64,000 nt of DNA, taken from contig NZ_FNZV01000003.1 of assembly GCF_900109555.1 (NCBI RefSeq), positions 186,001 through 250,000 on the forward strand. The letters run 5' to 3'. The position numbers and the translations under genes were made by a program. This DNA is from Pacificibacter marinus (GTDB taxonomy: Bacteria > Pseudomonadota > Alphaproteobacteria > Rhodobacterales > Rhodobacteraceae). Positions 46,703 through 55,024 of the stretch are shown one piece after another (within the stretch, counting starts at the first letter, position 1; each line of letters begins with the position of its first letter). The notes beneath the pieces are model-generated. The model was given only the letters and a program-made list of their open reading frames with translations, did no database searches and was not told the DNA's origin.

Positions 46703-47480
46703 GGCTTATCTCCCTTAGAAAAGTGTTGAGGTGCGCGGCAAAAGCATCTGGTGTCTCGATCATAGGGAAATGCCCTGAACGGCGTAGCAATTCAAACCGG
46801 GCACCCGGAATCAGGTCGATGGTTTCACGCATCAAATCTGGTGGGGTCACTCGGTCATCAATGCCGCAAAGCCCCAAAGTAGGCAGGCGCAATCCTGACG
46901 TGGGGGTGTAGAAATCTGTACCAGAAATGGCTGTGCATGTTGCGTTGTAGCCTATGGGGTCACTGTAGGCCAAAGCATTGGCCCAAAATTGTGCCAGTGG
47001 TGTATTTTGTGTGGCACGTCCGAAATTGAGTGCGCTTAACGTTGGGGCCATGCTGGGCAGGCCCTTGGTTTCGATCTGCTGAATGCGCTTGGCCCATTGT
47101 GCAGGAATGCCGATTTTCGCAGCCGTGCCGCACAATACCATGGCGCGTATTTGGTCTAGCCGTTTGACCGCAAGCCCTTGTGCAATTAATCCGCCAAGCC
47201 CTGCGCCAACACAAACGCAATCTTTGATGTTTAGGTGATCCAAAATCTGTTCCGCATCGCGGATCAATTGCCCCATGCTATAGGGCGCTGGGGGCACGTC
47301 AGAGGCGCCATGACCGCGCGTGTCATATCGGATCAGGCGCAGTGTTTTGGGCATCTGCGCGCAGACATCATCCCAAATACGCAAGCTTGTTCCAAGCGGA
47401 TGGATAAAGACCACCGCTGGGGCATCTTTGGGACCGTCATCTAAAATGTTGAAAGTTATGTCACTGACTTCGACGCGCAT
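46695..47480 (-). CDS. PcaD-like alpha/beta hydrolase with nucleophile replaced
   Basis: A 261-residue homologue of 3-oxoadipate enol-lactonase, with FIHPLGTSLRIWDD near residue 25 and RYDTRGHGAS. In the nucleophile elbow it reads VGAGLGG where PcaD-type enzymes have a GxSxG; the codon is GGG (Gly) where Ser is expected. The acid region (GIDDRVTPP) and the histidine (RRSGHFPMIE) are preserved. The start was placed at 47480 (AGGA site); the longer open frame to 47762 covers unlikely sequence. Without the serine the protein cannot work as a classical enol-lactonase. No other pca genes are nearby. Confidence 0.8.
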   Translation of the reverse strand: MRVEVSDITFNILDDGPKDAPAVVFIHPLGTSLRIWDDVCAQMPKTLRLIRYDTRGHGASDVPPAPYSMGQLIRDAEQILDHLNIKDCVCVGAGLGGLIAQGLAVKRLDQIRAMVLCGTAAKIGIPAQWAKRIQQIETKGLPSMAPTLSALNFGRATQNTPLAQFWANALAYSDPIGYNATCTAISGTDFYTPTSGLRLPTLGLCGIDDRVTPPDLMRETIDLIPGARFELLRRSGHFPMIETPDAFAAHLNTFLREISHA

Positions 47481-47539
47481 TTCTATCCTACCTAGGTGAC
47501 CTATTGGGCCCGATTTGGGAGTAACGCGCGTCGACGCAT

Positions 47540-47866
47540 TCAGTGAGCTACGGCAATCATGCCGGAAATGATAAGGCCTCCGCCGAGTATCATTCTGGGG
47601 GTAAATTTTTCGCCCATGAAAAGTGCACAGACCAGCACGAGCGCGGTCTCGACACCCACCAAGATGAGATATAATTGACTCATCGAGTTGTTTTTTAGCA
47701 GTGCTATTTCGCCGGTCGCGGCGAGAGCTAACCCCGCGAGGATGAGAGCGGCTCCTCCCCAAGCAAATTGAATACCTGAGACGAGCTTCATCCCCATAGT
47801 GGCAAGCGCATAGCTTGAACCGACAAGGATTAATAATACGGATTGCGGTACTGCATAGGCTAACAT
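47540..47866 (-). CDS. Small four-helix membrane protein, SMR/EamA type
   Basis: A 108-residue hydrophobic protein with four transmembrane segments, as in the small multidrug resistance/drug-metabolite superfamily (EamA-like). An EamA-like segment such as VETALVLVCALFMGEKFTPRMILGGGLIISGM ends the protein. A ribosome site AAGGGG precedes the ATG at 47866; a longer open frame to 48022 overlaps the preceding hydrolase. It sits within a set of hydrolases, so it may move their product or substrate. Confidence 0.65.
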   Translation of the reverse strand: MLAYAVPQSVLLILVGSSYALATMGMKLVSGIQFAWGGAALILAGLALAATGEIALLKNNSMSQLYLILVGVETALVLVCALFMGEKFTPRMILGGGLIISGMIAVAH

Positions 47867-47954
47867 AAAGCCCCTTATTGTTGTTGACGATGGCTGAATA
47901 ATAAACCTGCGCAGAGACATTGCCAACATAAATATGATGCAGCTTTGAGATGTG

Positions 47955-48791
47955 TTATGTGATGTACGCCATAAAGCGCTTAATGACATTTTGGCTTTCT
48001 GGTTCATCCAAAAACGGCACATGACCGCGGTCTGGGACCTCGGCTGAAATCATATCTGGGCGTAGGTTTCGCATTTTGCGCCAGCATTCGGGTGTCAAAA
48101 GATTTGAATTGGCGCCACGCAATGCCGCTAAAGGCAGGTCGTTCAACGCATGAAATAGCGGCCATAGGTCTGGCGATTCTGCCAATGCGCTTTGGGCCTG
48201 TACAGCGTCACGCAGCTTTGGGTCATAGCGCAGTTGCAATCCGTCTGGGCCTTCATGCCAAAGGCGCTGGGCGTAGGTCATCCACTGAGCGCGCGACACA
48301 TTTTGAAACTGTGCGCCCATGGCTTTGGGTAATTTATCAGCGGCATCTTGATACGATTTATAGGCGCAAGGCCGCCCTAGATACTCCATGATATGGCCAA
48401 GTCCTGCAGGGTCCAATTCCGGTCCAATATCATTGAGCAACACGCCAGACAGGCGATGTTTGGCCGTGGCTGCCAGTACCATCGCAATCAACCCACCACG
48501 CGAGGTGCCGATGATGGCTGTGCGGTCGATGCCAAGGTGATCGAGCAGTGCGATTGCATCAGCCGCTTCTTGTGGGATCGTATAGTTTTGCGGGCTCGGA
48601 TCATAATCAGAGGCACCGCGCCCGCGACTATCAAGCCGAATGATCATCGCACGATCTGAAAAACCGGCGACGATGGGATCAAAGTCATCCATGTTACGTG
48701 TGAGCCCTGCCAAACACAGCACAGGTTTGCCTGTCCCGTGGATGTCATAGGCCAGCTTTAGTCCATCAGGAGTGGTAAAGGTACTGTGCAT
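47955..48791 (-). CDS. Alpha/beta-fold hydrolase (MhpC/haloperoxidase type)
   Basis: A 278-residue hydrolase with the nucleophile elbow GTSRGG, an oxyanion-hole region LAGLTRNMDDFD, the acid in the late region and His in DRGHVPFLDE. It is closest in pattern to haloperoxidase/MhpC-type hydrolases, with LDSRGRGASDYD typical of the group. It is the first gene of the minus-strand set, and the small membrane protein follows after 88 bases. Substrate unknown. Confidence 0.86.
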   Translation of the reverse strand: MHSTFTTPDGLKLAYDIHGTGKPVLCLAGLTRNMDDFDPIVAGFSDRAMIIRLDSRGRGASDYDPSPQNYTIPQEAADAIALLDHLGIDRTAIIGTSRGGLIAMVLAATAKHRLSGVLLNDIGPELDPAGLGHIMEYLGRPCAYKSYQDAADKLPKAMGAQFQNVSRAQWMTYAQRLWHEGPDGLQLRYDPKLRDAVQAQSALAESPDLWPLFHALNDLPLAALRGANSNLLTPECWRKMRNLRPDMISAEVPDRGHVPFLDEPESQNVIKRFMAYIT

Positions 48792-48913
48792 TTCGGGACC
48801 ATGAAATAGGGGTTGCTAAAGGGATTAAAACGACGTGAATGCATCAGCTTTGCACGCTGCGATGCGTAAGGAAAGCCTAGTCTCAAGGCTTGCCTTGTAC
48901 GTCGGAAATACTG

Positions 48914-48931
48914 CCCGTTTGGCCAAACGGG
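48914..48931. terminator. Perfect palindrome hairpin downstream of fabI
   Basis: An 18-bp perfect palindrome CCCGTTTGGCCAAACGGG in the 240-bp gap between fabI and the hydrolase. Without a T-tract on the minus strand it is a weak terminator candidate only. Confidence 0.45.
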
Positions 48932-49031
48932 TTTGATAGATATCGCGCAGAAACGCAAAACACCCCACTTGGAATTCAAGCGAGGCGTTTGATGTCTTCG
49001 TGTGCAGGCTGTCTGCACAATCGTGGGTCGA

Positions 49032-49820
49032 TTACAGGTTTTCGACCTGCGGCATGCCGATGGTGTGAAAGCCGCCATCCACGCGAATGATTTCACCGGT
49101 GGTGTATGCGCCGCCGTCCGAATTCAAATACACAGCAGTCGCGCCCACGGCTTCCAACGTTGCGTTTGACCGCAAGGGCGCATTTTCTTCTGCAAAGCGA
49201 TACGTGCGGCGGGCACCACCGATGGCAGCTCCTGCAAGCGTTTTCATTGGACCAGGGGACACAGCATTGACGCGGATGCCTTGGGGGCCAAGGTCGTTAG
49301 CAAGATAGCGCACTGAGGATTCCAGCGCCGCTTTGGCCACGCCCATGACGTTGTAGTTTGGTGTCACGCGGTTTGATCCGCCGTAAGTCAGCGTGATCAA
49401 TGAGCCGCCATTTGGCATCAGTTCTGCTGCACGTTTGGCCACATCGATGAACGAGTAGCACGAAATATGCATGGAGTTTTTAAAGTTCTCTACCGACGTG
49501 TCGCGAAAGCGGCCGGTGAGTTCGTTTTTGTCTGAATAAGCGATGGCATGCACAACAAAATCCAGCGTGCCCCATTTGTCTTTCAGCGTTGCGAAAGCTT
49601 CGTCCATTTGTGCAGGGTTGGTGACATCGACATCGACCATCGTGTCAGATCCAACACGTTCGGCCAATGGGGCAAGACGTTTGCCAAACGCTTCGCCTTG
49701 GTAGGTAAACGCCAGTTCCGCGCCCTCGCTGGCACAAGCTTTCGCGATGCCCCAAGCGATGGAGCGCTCATTTGCGACCCCCATGATAAGTCCGCGTTTG
49801 CCTTTGAGAAGATCTGCCAT
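49032..49820 (-). CDS. fabI: Enoyl-[acyl-carrier-protein] reductase (NADH), FabI
   Basis: Last reduction of type II fatty acid elongation in the cytoplasm. A 262-residue short-chain dehydrogenase-like enzyme with the FabI-specific catalytic pattern Tyr146, Tyr156 and Lys163 (YNVMGVAK). The N-terminal NAD motif is the FabI variant GVANERSIAWGIA rather than the usual GxxxGxG. No substitution is seen at the triclosan-contacting residues I can align by eye. It stands 146 bases from lysE and is in the same orientation as fabA and fabB. Confidence 0.96.
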   Translation of the reverse strand: MADLLKGKRGLIMGVANERSIAWGIAKACASEGAELAFTYQGEAFGKRLAPLAERVGSDTMVDVDVTNPAQMDEAFATLKDKWGTLDFVVHAIAYSDKNELTGRFRDTSVENFKNSMHISCYSFIDVAKRAAELMPNGGSLITLTYGGSNRVTPNYNVMGVAKAALESSVRYLANDLGPQGIRVNAVSPGPMKTLAGAAIGGARRTYRFAEENAPLRSNATLEAVGATAVYLNSDGGAYTTGEIIRVDGGFHTIGMPQVENL

Positions 49821-49966
49821 CGTAAAACCCCATAATTTGTTGGATGGTATTTGACGCTTTTACGGCGTGGCGTCAAGTTTTTGGAATGTTTAGCGCAGAT
49901 TAGATGGTGCTTATCATTTGCGCTGATACCTCTTTTGCGGACAAAAAATCCCTGAGTTCACAGTTA

Positions 49967-50593
49967 TTATGCGCGCTTAAAGGCGGCTGCCGCGACACCC
50001 ATCGCAATCAACGCACCACCACCAACACGCGAGAACCATTCCAATACAAATGAATGCGCTATTTTAGACCTTAGCTTGTCAGCCAGCAGAGCATAGGTCA
50101 GTGCATTTATAGCTGCGAGCCCCACAAAGGTTAGGATCAAAATACTGAACTGCGGCAAAAGTGGACTGTCGACTGCGATGAACTGTGGAACAAAAGCGAT
50201 GAAAAATATGATGGATTTTGGGTTGAGCGCGGTAACAGCTGCGGCGTGCCCGAATACCTTTGAAGCGCTGGTGTAGGACACTTTTTCTAAATCACCAAGC
50301 GATGCGGTCGACGCGCTTTTAAAGAGTTTGATGCCTAGATAAACAAGGTAAATTGCACCGACCCATTTGATCACAGTAAAGAGGGCAGCTGAGGCCAAAA
50401 CCAAAGCACCCAAACCTGCGAGCGATGCCGTCATCGCGATAAAATCACCGAGAGCAACGCCGCCGACCGTCGCAAGCGCAACGCGCTTTCCTTGGCTAAT
50501 GGCATAGCTGAGAACAAGCAGAACCGTTGGTCCAGGGATGAGAAGCAGTGCTATTGAAGCGGCGACAAACGCCAGCCAGATTTGAAAATCCAT
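49967..50593 (-). CDS. LysE/RhtB-family amino acid exporter
   Basis: A 208-residue membrane protein with about six hydrophobic segments and the LysE signature LLLIPGPTVLLVLSYAISQG near the N-terminus. Family members export amino acids or their derivatives; the exact substrate is unknown. The start chosen at 50593 has AAAGG 7 bases upstream and gives the usual family length; the open frame goes to 50668. It lies between fabI and fabB, but no functional link is apparent. Confidence 0.88.
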   Translation of the reverse strand: MDFQIWLAFVAASIALLLIPGPTVLLVLSYAISQGKRVALATVGGVALGDFIAMTASLAGLGALVLASAALFTVIKWVGAIYLVYLGIKLFKSASTASLGDLEKVSYTSASKVFGHAAAVTALNPKSIIFFIAFVPQFIAVDSPLLPQFSILILTFVGLAAINALTYALLADKLRSKIAHSFVLEWFSRVGGGALIAMGVAAAAFKRA

Positions 50594-50731
50594 TGGAATG
50601 CCTTTCCAAGCTTTTTCAAAGTCAGCCATAGCTTCAACGGACAGTAAAGAAAAATATGCCTGTATCATCGTGGTGGCGTGCAGTCTTGGGCGGACTGGAT
50701 GCTAATCCGTAGTCACTTCATGCCCTACACA

Positions 50732-50767
50732 TACAAAAACGGCCACGCTTTTTAAGCGCAGCCGTTT
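50732..50767 (-). terminator. Intrinsic terminator of fabB
   Basis: On the minus strand a 7-bp stem AAACGGC/GCCGTTT with an inner CGCTT/AAGCG stem, followed by TTTTT-like sequence. It lies 22 bases past the fabB stop. Confidence 0.8.
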
Positions 50768-50788
50768 GTATTTTCAAATTTGAAAAGC

Positions 50789-52018
50789 TTAGTCGCGGTA
50801 TTTCGACATCAACATTGACCCGTTGGTGCCGCCAAAACCAAACGAGTTGGTCATGACCGTATCAAGGCCTGCATTGTCGACGAGCCCTGTGGCGATTTCG
50901 CCGACGTTGATCGCGGGGTCCAATGTTTCCACGTTGATTGATGGTGCGATGAAGTCATTTTGCAGCATGAGCAAACAGTAGACGGCTTCTTGTGCGCCTG
51001 TGGCCCCTTGCGAGTGACCCGTCATGGATTTCGTGGATGAAATGAGTGGGGTCGTGCCTGTGCCGAACACACGACGCACCGCTTCGACTTCGCCAACATC
51101 GCCCACAGGGGTCGATGTGCCATGCGCGTTGATGTAGCCGACTTTGCGATCTTTTGGCAGGGTTTGCAGTGCCAAACGCATTGCGCGCTCGCCGCCCTCA
51201 CCAGAGGGGGCTACCATGTCGTGGCCGTCTGATGTGGCTGCAAATCCAGTGACTTCTGCATAGATTTTCGCGCCGCGTGCTTTTGCGTGCTCCAATTCCT
51301 CGAGAACCAAAATTGCGCCACCACCGCCAATGACAAAACCATCACGGTCGGCATCAAACGCGCGGGATGCTTTTGTGGGGGTGTCGTTGTACTTGCTGGA
51401 CATCGCGCCCATGGCATCGAAAAGGCAAGACAAGGTCCAGTCCAATTCTTCGCCACCGCCTGCAAACATGACGTCTTGTTTGCCCATCATGATCTGCTCT
51501 GACGCAGAACCAATGCAGTGCAGTGATGTGGAACAGGCAGAGGTGATGGAATAGTTGATGCCCTTGATTTTAAAGGCGGTCGCAAGGTTCGCAGAAATCG
51601 TAGAGCCCATGCATTTAGGCACAGCAAACGGCCCGATGCGTTTTGTGGCGCCTGATTTCAGCACAGCTTGGTGCGAGGCAAACATCGTTGATGTTGACGG
51701 ACCGCCAGAGCCCGCGATCAGGCCTGTGCGCTCGTTAACAACGTCTTTTTCTTCCAGACCCGCGTCAGCAATAGCTTGCGACATAGCGATAGAGGCATAC
51801 GCCGCCCCTGGTCCCATGAACCGCAAAGCCCGCTTTTCAACGTGGTCTTTGATGTCGAGTTTGATGTTGCCCGCGATTTGGCTGCGAAATCCGTATTCTT
51901 TCATATCCTCATTGGCAGTGATGCCAGAGGTACCTGCTTTGAGAGAGGCCAAAACCTCATCAGCGTTGTTGCCAATTGACGAGACAACGCCAAGACCAGT
52001 GATAACGACACGACGCAT
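50789..52018 (-). CDS. fabB: 3-oxoacyl-[acyl-carrier-protein] synthase I, FabB
   Basis: Elongates acyl chains and is needed for the unsaturated branch of fatty acid synthesis. A 409-residue thiolase-fold condensing enzyme with active Cys162 (SACSTS), His299 (NAHGTST), Lys330 and His335 (KSMTGHSQGATG). The length and the GEELDWTL segment fit KAS I (FabB) rather than KAS II (FabF). It follows fabA in the same orientation but is separated from it by a gene on the other strand. Confidence 0.95.
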   Translation of the reverse strand: MRRVVITGLGVVSSIGNNADEVLASLKAGTSGITANEDMKEYGFRSQIAGNIKLDIKDHVEKRALRFMGPGAAYASIAMSQAIADAGLEEKDVVNERTGLIAGSGGPSTSTMFASHQAVLKSGATKRIGPFAVPKCMGSTISANLATAFKIKGINYSITSACSTSLHCIGSASEQIMMGKQDVMFAGGGEELDWTLSCLFDAMGAMSSKYNDTPTKASRAFDADRDGFVIGGGGAILVLEELEHAKARGAKIYAEVTGFAATSDGHDMVAPSGEGGERAMRLALQTLPKDRKVGYINAHGTSTPVGDVGEVEAVRRVFGTGTTPLISSTKSMTGHSQGATGAQEAVYCLLMLQNDFIAPSINVETLDPAINVGEIATGLVDNAGLDTVMTNSFGFGGTNGSMLMSKYRD

Positions 52019-52214
52019 GGTGTGCTCCCTTTATACGTTTGCTCTTTTGTAAGGCAGGCGGGGGGAAAGGTGCAAGGGGATAGGCAGCTGCGGCGGGTGT
52101 ATGGCTGGCGCGCATAGGGGATTTTGACGGGTAAATGTGCACAACATTGAGGTGGATCAAGCGTGTTACCTGATTGAGATGCTAGGATCATGGTGAAACT
52201 GGGAGAATGTCATC

Positions 52215-52583
52215 ATGTTAAATGTTACTAAACCGAACTCGGATCGTGTGGAAATTGAGCTTTCTGGTCATCTGGACGCTGATGGTATGCGCTTGGGCTT
52301 AGATCGTTTGATCGAAGTGTCCGAGAATGTGCGCCACGGGCAGATGTTATACACGATTTCGGATTTTTCCATGCCGACTTTGGGGGCCTTTGGTGTTGAA
52401 GTGGGCCGCCTTCCGAAACTTTTCGGGCTGTTGGGGAAGTTTGATAAATGCGCGGTCATCTGCGACACCGCGTGGCTGAGAAAAGCCGCGATGGTTGAGG
52501 GCGCTCTTTTTCCGGGGCTCGACATCAAAAGTTTTGAGCCAAGTGAAACCGCACAAGCCGAAGCATGGTTGACGTCAAGCTAG
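52215..52583 (+). CDS. SpoIIAA-like (STAS/SEC14-type) protein
   Basis: A 122-residue cytoplasmic protein of the SpoIIAA-like fold, with VEIELSGHLDADGMRLGLDRL at the front, the YTISDFSMPTLGAFGVE middle segment, and the final LDIKSFEPSETAQAEAWL. Such proteins are small lipid- or partner-binding folds of unknown job in Proteobacteria. The gene lies between fabA and fabB but on the opposite strand, so it splits the expected fabAB pair. A GGGAGAATG-like site precedes the start. Confidence 0.78.
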   Translation: MLNVTKPNSDRVEIELSGHLDADGMRLGLDRLIEVSENVRHGQMLYTISDFSMPTLGAFGVEVGRLPKLFGLLGKFDKCAVICDTAWLRKAAMVEGALFPGLDIKSFEPSETAQAEAWLTSS

Positions 52584-52621
52584 GCCTAAGGGCTATGCGG
52601 ACTTCAGCGTATCAAAACGAA

Positions 52622-52653
52622 AACAAGCGACAGGTTTGACGCTGCCGCTTGTT
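52622..52653. terminator. Bidirectional terminator between the SpoIIAA-like gene and fabA
   Basis: 8-bp stem AACAAGCG/CGCTTGTT extended inwards by CAG/CTG. On the minus strand it is followed by TTTTCG, suiting fabA. Confidence 0.75.
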
Positions 52654-52688
52654 CCAAATTTGTCTCAGACAGTGATCGCCAAAGCGAC

Positions 52689-53198
52689 TTAGCTCTCGGA
52701 CAAAGCCACTTTCATGTCTTTCACTTCATAAGCCAATTCGCCGTCAATTTTGACGATACCGTCCGCGACACCCATGGTTAGGCGGCGGGTTTGGATGGCT
52801 TTGGTAAAGTTGATCTCATAGGTCAAAAGCTTGGCTTCTGGGCGTACCATGGCTTTGAGTTTGATCTCGCCAACACCTAAAGCATAGCCGCGACCTGTCC
52901 AGCCGCGCCAGCCAAGGTTAAATCCTGTCAGCTGCCACAGACCATCAAGGCCAAGACAGCCAGGCATAATCGGGTTGCCTGGAAAGTGGCATTCAAAGAA
53001 CCACAGGTCTGGGGTGATGTCGAATTCCGCCATCACGTGACCTTTGCCATGTGCGCCGCCATCGCTTGAGATGTCGGTGATGCGGTCCATCATCAACATG
53101 GGTGGGGCTGGAAGTTGGGCGTTGCCTTCGCCAAACAATTCGCCGCGCGAACATTTCAATAGGTCTTCTTTGGTGAAGCTTGTCGGAAAATCGGCCAT
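52689..53198 (-). CDS. fabA: 3-hydroxydecanoyl-[acyl-carrier-protein] dehydratase/isomerase, FabA
   Basis: Introduces the cis double bond of unsaturated fatty acids at the C10 stage. A 169-residue hotdog-fold enzyme with catalytic His71 and Asp85 ([17 protein letters not shown]). The length is normal for FabA. It is divergent from irr; a fabA-fabB-irr arrangement is typical of Rhodobacterales. Confidence 0.96.
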   Translation of the reverse strand: MADFPTSFTKEDLLKCSRGELFGEGNAQLPAPPMLMMDRITDISSDGGAHGKGHVMAEFDITPDLWFFECHFPGNPIMPGCLGLDGLWQLTGFNLGWRGWTGRGYALGVGEIKLKAMVRPEAKLLTYEINFTKAIQTRRLTMGVADGIVKIDGELAYEVKDMKVALSES

Positions 53199-53411
53199 GG
53201 ATGCGATTGCCTTATGTTAGGGTCTTTTTCAGGTTTGGCTGTCTTTATCACTGTGAAAGCAATTGGTGCAAGTGTACAGGGTCAGCGGCGATGTGCCGTA
53301 TTTATGGGAATTTTGTTTGAAAAATACCTCTGTAAGGCTTTATAGTACGGGAAACCCGCGCAGGGTGCCTTGAGGAAGGCACTCACTGGCACATTTTGAA
53401 ACGGCACCCAA

Positions 53412-53858
53412 ATGACACAATCCATGATACAAGAGACGACCATGGCCGCGCTGCAAACACAGCGGGGGGAAGCTTGGCTGGCCAAAGCTGATGTGCGCCC
53501 AACACGGCAACGCGTTGCTTTGGCTGCGATGTTGGTGGGGGATGGGCAAGATCGTCATGTCACCGCTGAAAGCTTGTTTGCCTCGGTCTGTGCGTCGAGT
53601 GAAAAAGTGTCTTTGGCCACGGTCTATAATACGTTGCGCACGTTTTGCGATGCAGGGCTGATGCAAGAGGTCACAGTGGATGGCACGCGGTCTTACTTTG
53701 ACACCAATATGAAAGAGCACCCGCATTTTTACTGGGAAAACAGTGGCGAACTTACGGATGCGCCTGCGGAAGCACTGCAAATCGTTGGTCTGCCAGATGC
53801 GCCTGAGGGTACTGAAATCGCTTCGGTCGATGTCGTGATCCGCTTGCGCAAAACCTAA
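53412..53858 (+). CDS. irr: Iron response regulator Irr (Fur family)
   Basis: A 148-residue Fur-superfamily regulator: winged-helix part RPTRQRVALAAMLV and SLATVYNTLRTFCDAGLMQE, and the dimer/metal part with HPHFYWENSGEL, whose HxH is a mark of Irr in place of Fur's HHHDH. Irr represses or activates haem and iron genes when haem is low. Alternative Met starts lie at 53424 and 53442; the last has an AGAGA site. Its stop overlaps the stop of the convergent Cys-rich gene. Confidence 0.88.
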   Translation: MTQSMIQETTMAALQTQRGEAWLAKADVRPTRQRVALAAMLVGDGQDRHVTAESLFASVCASSEKVSLATVYNTLRTFCDAGLMQEVTVDGTRSYFDTNMKEHPHFYWENSGELTDAPAEALQIVGLPDAPEGTEIASVDVVIRLRKT

Positions 53859-54370
53859 GGCGCGCTGGACACAAAAGCGGCCAATCCGCGGAGCCATGTG
53901 TTGATTTCGACCGCAACGCCGTCTGTTTCAAATCTTTGTAAAGTGTCTACAGACCACTGGTTTGGGGAAAGCTGCGTGAAAAATGCAGCGCGCTCGACCT
54001 CAAGCTGCACGGGCAGTGTTAATGCCTGTGCTGCGGCCAAAAGCTGTAAGCAAGATTGCACGCTGCGCATTTGGCGAAAAGCATCCATCATCGGGGCGAT
54101 TAGTTTGGGGTCATCGCGCCACGTTTGATCGAAAAGCGCCGTGACACGTTGCCCGGCACCAAGACATTGATAGGCGACGCACCCCGAATAACCTTTTCGT
54201 GTCAGGTCTTTATGGATAGAGCAGCCGGATGTCGCAGGCGACAGATTGTGGCACGGGCTGCCCGCCGTTTTGCTGTGTGCAAAGCTATCGCCCTGATCAA
54301 AGGCCAAAGCCAGACAGCAAAGTTCGGCACACTTGGCGCAGTCAGAGGCGAAATCATTCAGATCAATCAT
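53855..54370 (-). CDS. Cysteine-rich protein of unknown function
   Basis: A 171-residue protein with seven cysteines in its first 80 residues (DCAKCAELCC, GSPCHN, SGCSIH, YSGCVAYQC), a pattern seen in Zn/Fe-chelating N-terminal domains that in other bacteria are fused to pentapeptide repeats; no pentapeptide repeats are present here. The C-terminal half is helical. No export signal. It lies between irr and slyD, both metal-linked; a role in metal binding is only suggested by the cysteines. Confidence 0.68.
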   Translation of the reverse strand: MIDLNDFASDCAKCAELCCLALAFDQGDSFAHSKTAGSPCHNLSPATSGCSIHKDLTRKGYSGCVAYQCLGAGQRVTALFDQTWRDDPKLIAPMMDAFRQMRSVQSCLQLLAAAQALTLPVQLEVERAAFFTQLSPNQWSVDTLQRFETDGVAVEINTWLRGLAAFVSSAP

Positions 54371-54405
54371 GCTCTACAGGTGCCATTGGCGGCACAGCGG
54401 CGCAA

Positions 54406-54438
54406 GAAAAAAGGCGACGCATCATATGTGCGCCGCCT
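54406..54438 (-). terminator. Intrinsic terminator of slyD
   Basis: 10-bp stem with one G-T pair (AGGCGGCGCA/TGCGTCGCCT on the minus strand), followed by six T residues. It lies 46 bases past the stop of slyD. Confidence 0.85.
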
Positions 54439-54483
54439 AAATCTGTCGTAGCGTTCGGGCAGATGGCCCGCGCCGAATGTGGC

Positions 54484-54912
54484 TTATGCGATTTCAACAA
54501 GCTCAATGTCGAATGTCAGGTCTTTGCCTGCCAACATGTGGTTCGCATCAAGTGTCACTGTCTCTTCTTCGATCGACACAACAGACACGGGAATCACTTG
54601 GCCCTCTGGAGATTGCATTTGCAACTGCATGCCAACTTCGAGTGGAATATCTGCAGGGATCATTTCGCGCGGCACGTTTTGTTGGGCGTCATCTTGGCGT
54701 TGGCCATAGGCTTCGTCAGCGACAGCCACGATGGTTTTCTTTTCGCCAACAGTCATGCCGATCATTTCTTTGTCCATACCGACAATGACTTGGCCCGCGC
54801 CAACTGTGAATTCCAATGGATCTCGGCCTTCCGAACTGTCGAAAACAGTGCCATCGTCCAATGTACCTTTGTAGTGAATGCGTACTTTGTCGCCAGATTT
54901 TACGTCGCTCAT
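54484..54912 (-). CDS. slyD: FKBP-type peptidyl-prolyl isomerase, SlyD type
   Basis: A 142-residue FKBP-domain protein with the IF (insert-in-flap) chaperone segment: VRIHYKGTLDDGTVFDSSEG, VIVGMDKEMIGMTVGEKK, then the flap region with PREMIPADIPLEVGMQLQM, and the end TVTLDANHMLAGKDLTF. It accelerates proline isomerisation and binds unfolded chains. The C-terminal His-rich nickel tail of E. coli SlyD is absent. Confidence 0.9.
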   Translation of the reverse strand: MSDVKSGDKVRIHYKGTLDDGTVFDSSEGRDPLEFTVGAGQVIVGMDKEMIGMTVGEKKTIVAVADEAYGQRQDDAQQNVPREMIPADIPLEVGMQLQMQSPEGQVIPVSVVSIEEETVTLDANHMLAGKDLTFDIELVEIA

Positions 54913-55024
54913 GATGCGTCCTTACTATGGGTTGCGCCGCACGCTTCGTTGGGGTGCCGCCATTATTTCTGGCGGGCAAGATAGGGATGTGGACACAGAT
55001 GTAAACCCGATGATCCAGTTGGTC

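Noticed and set aside
53855-54370. Cys-rich gene as a radical-SAM or iron-sulfur enzyme
   Set aside because: The cysteine spacing does not fit CxxxCxxC, and no other family signature is present.
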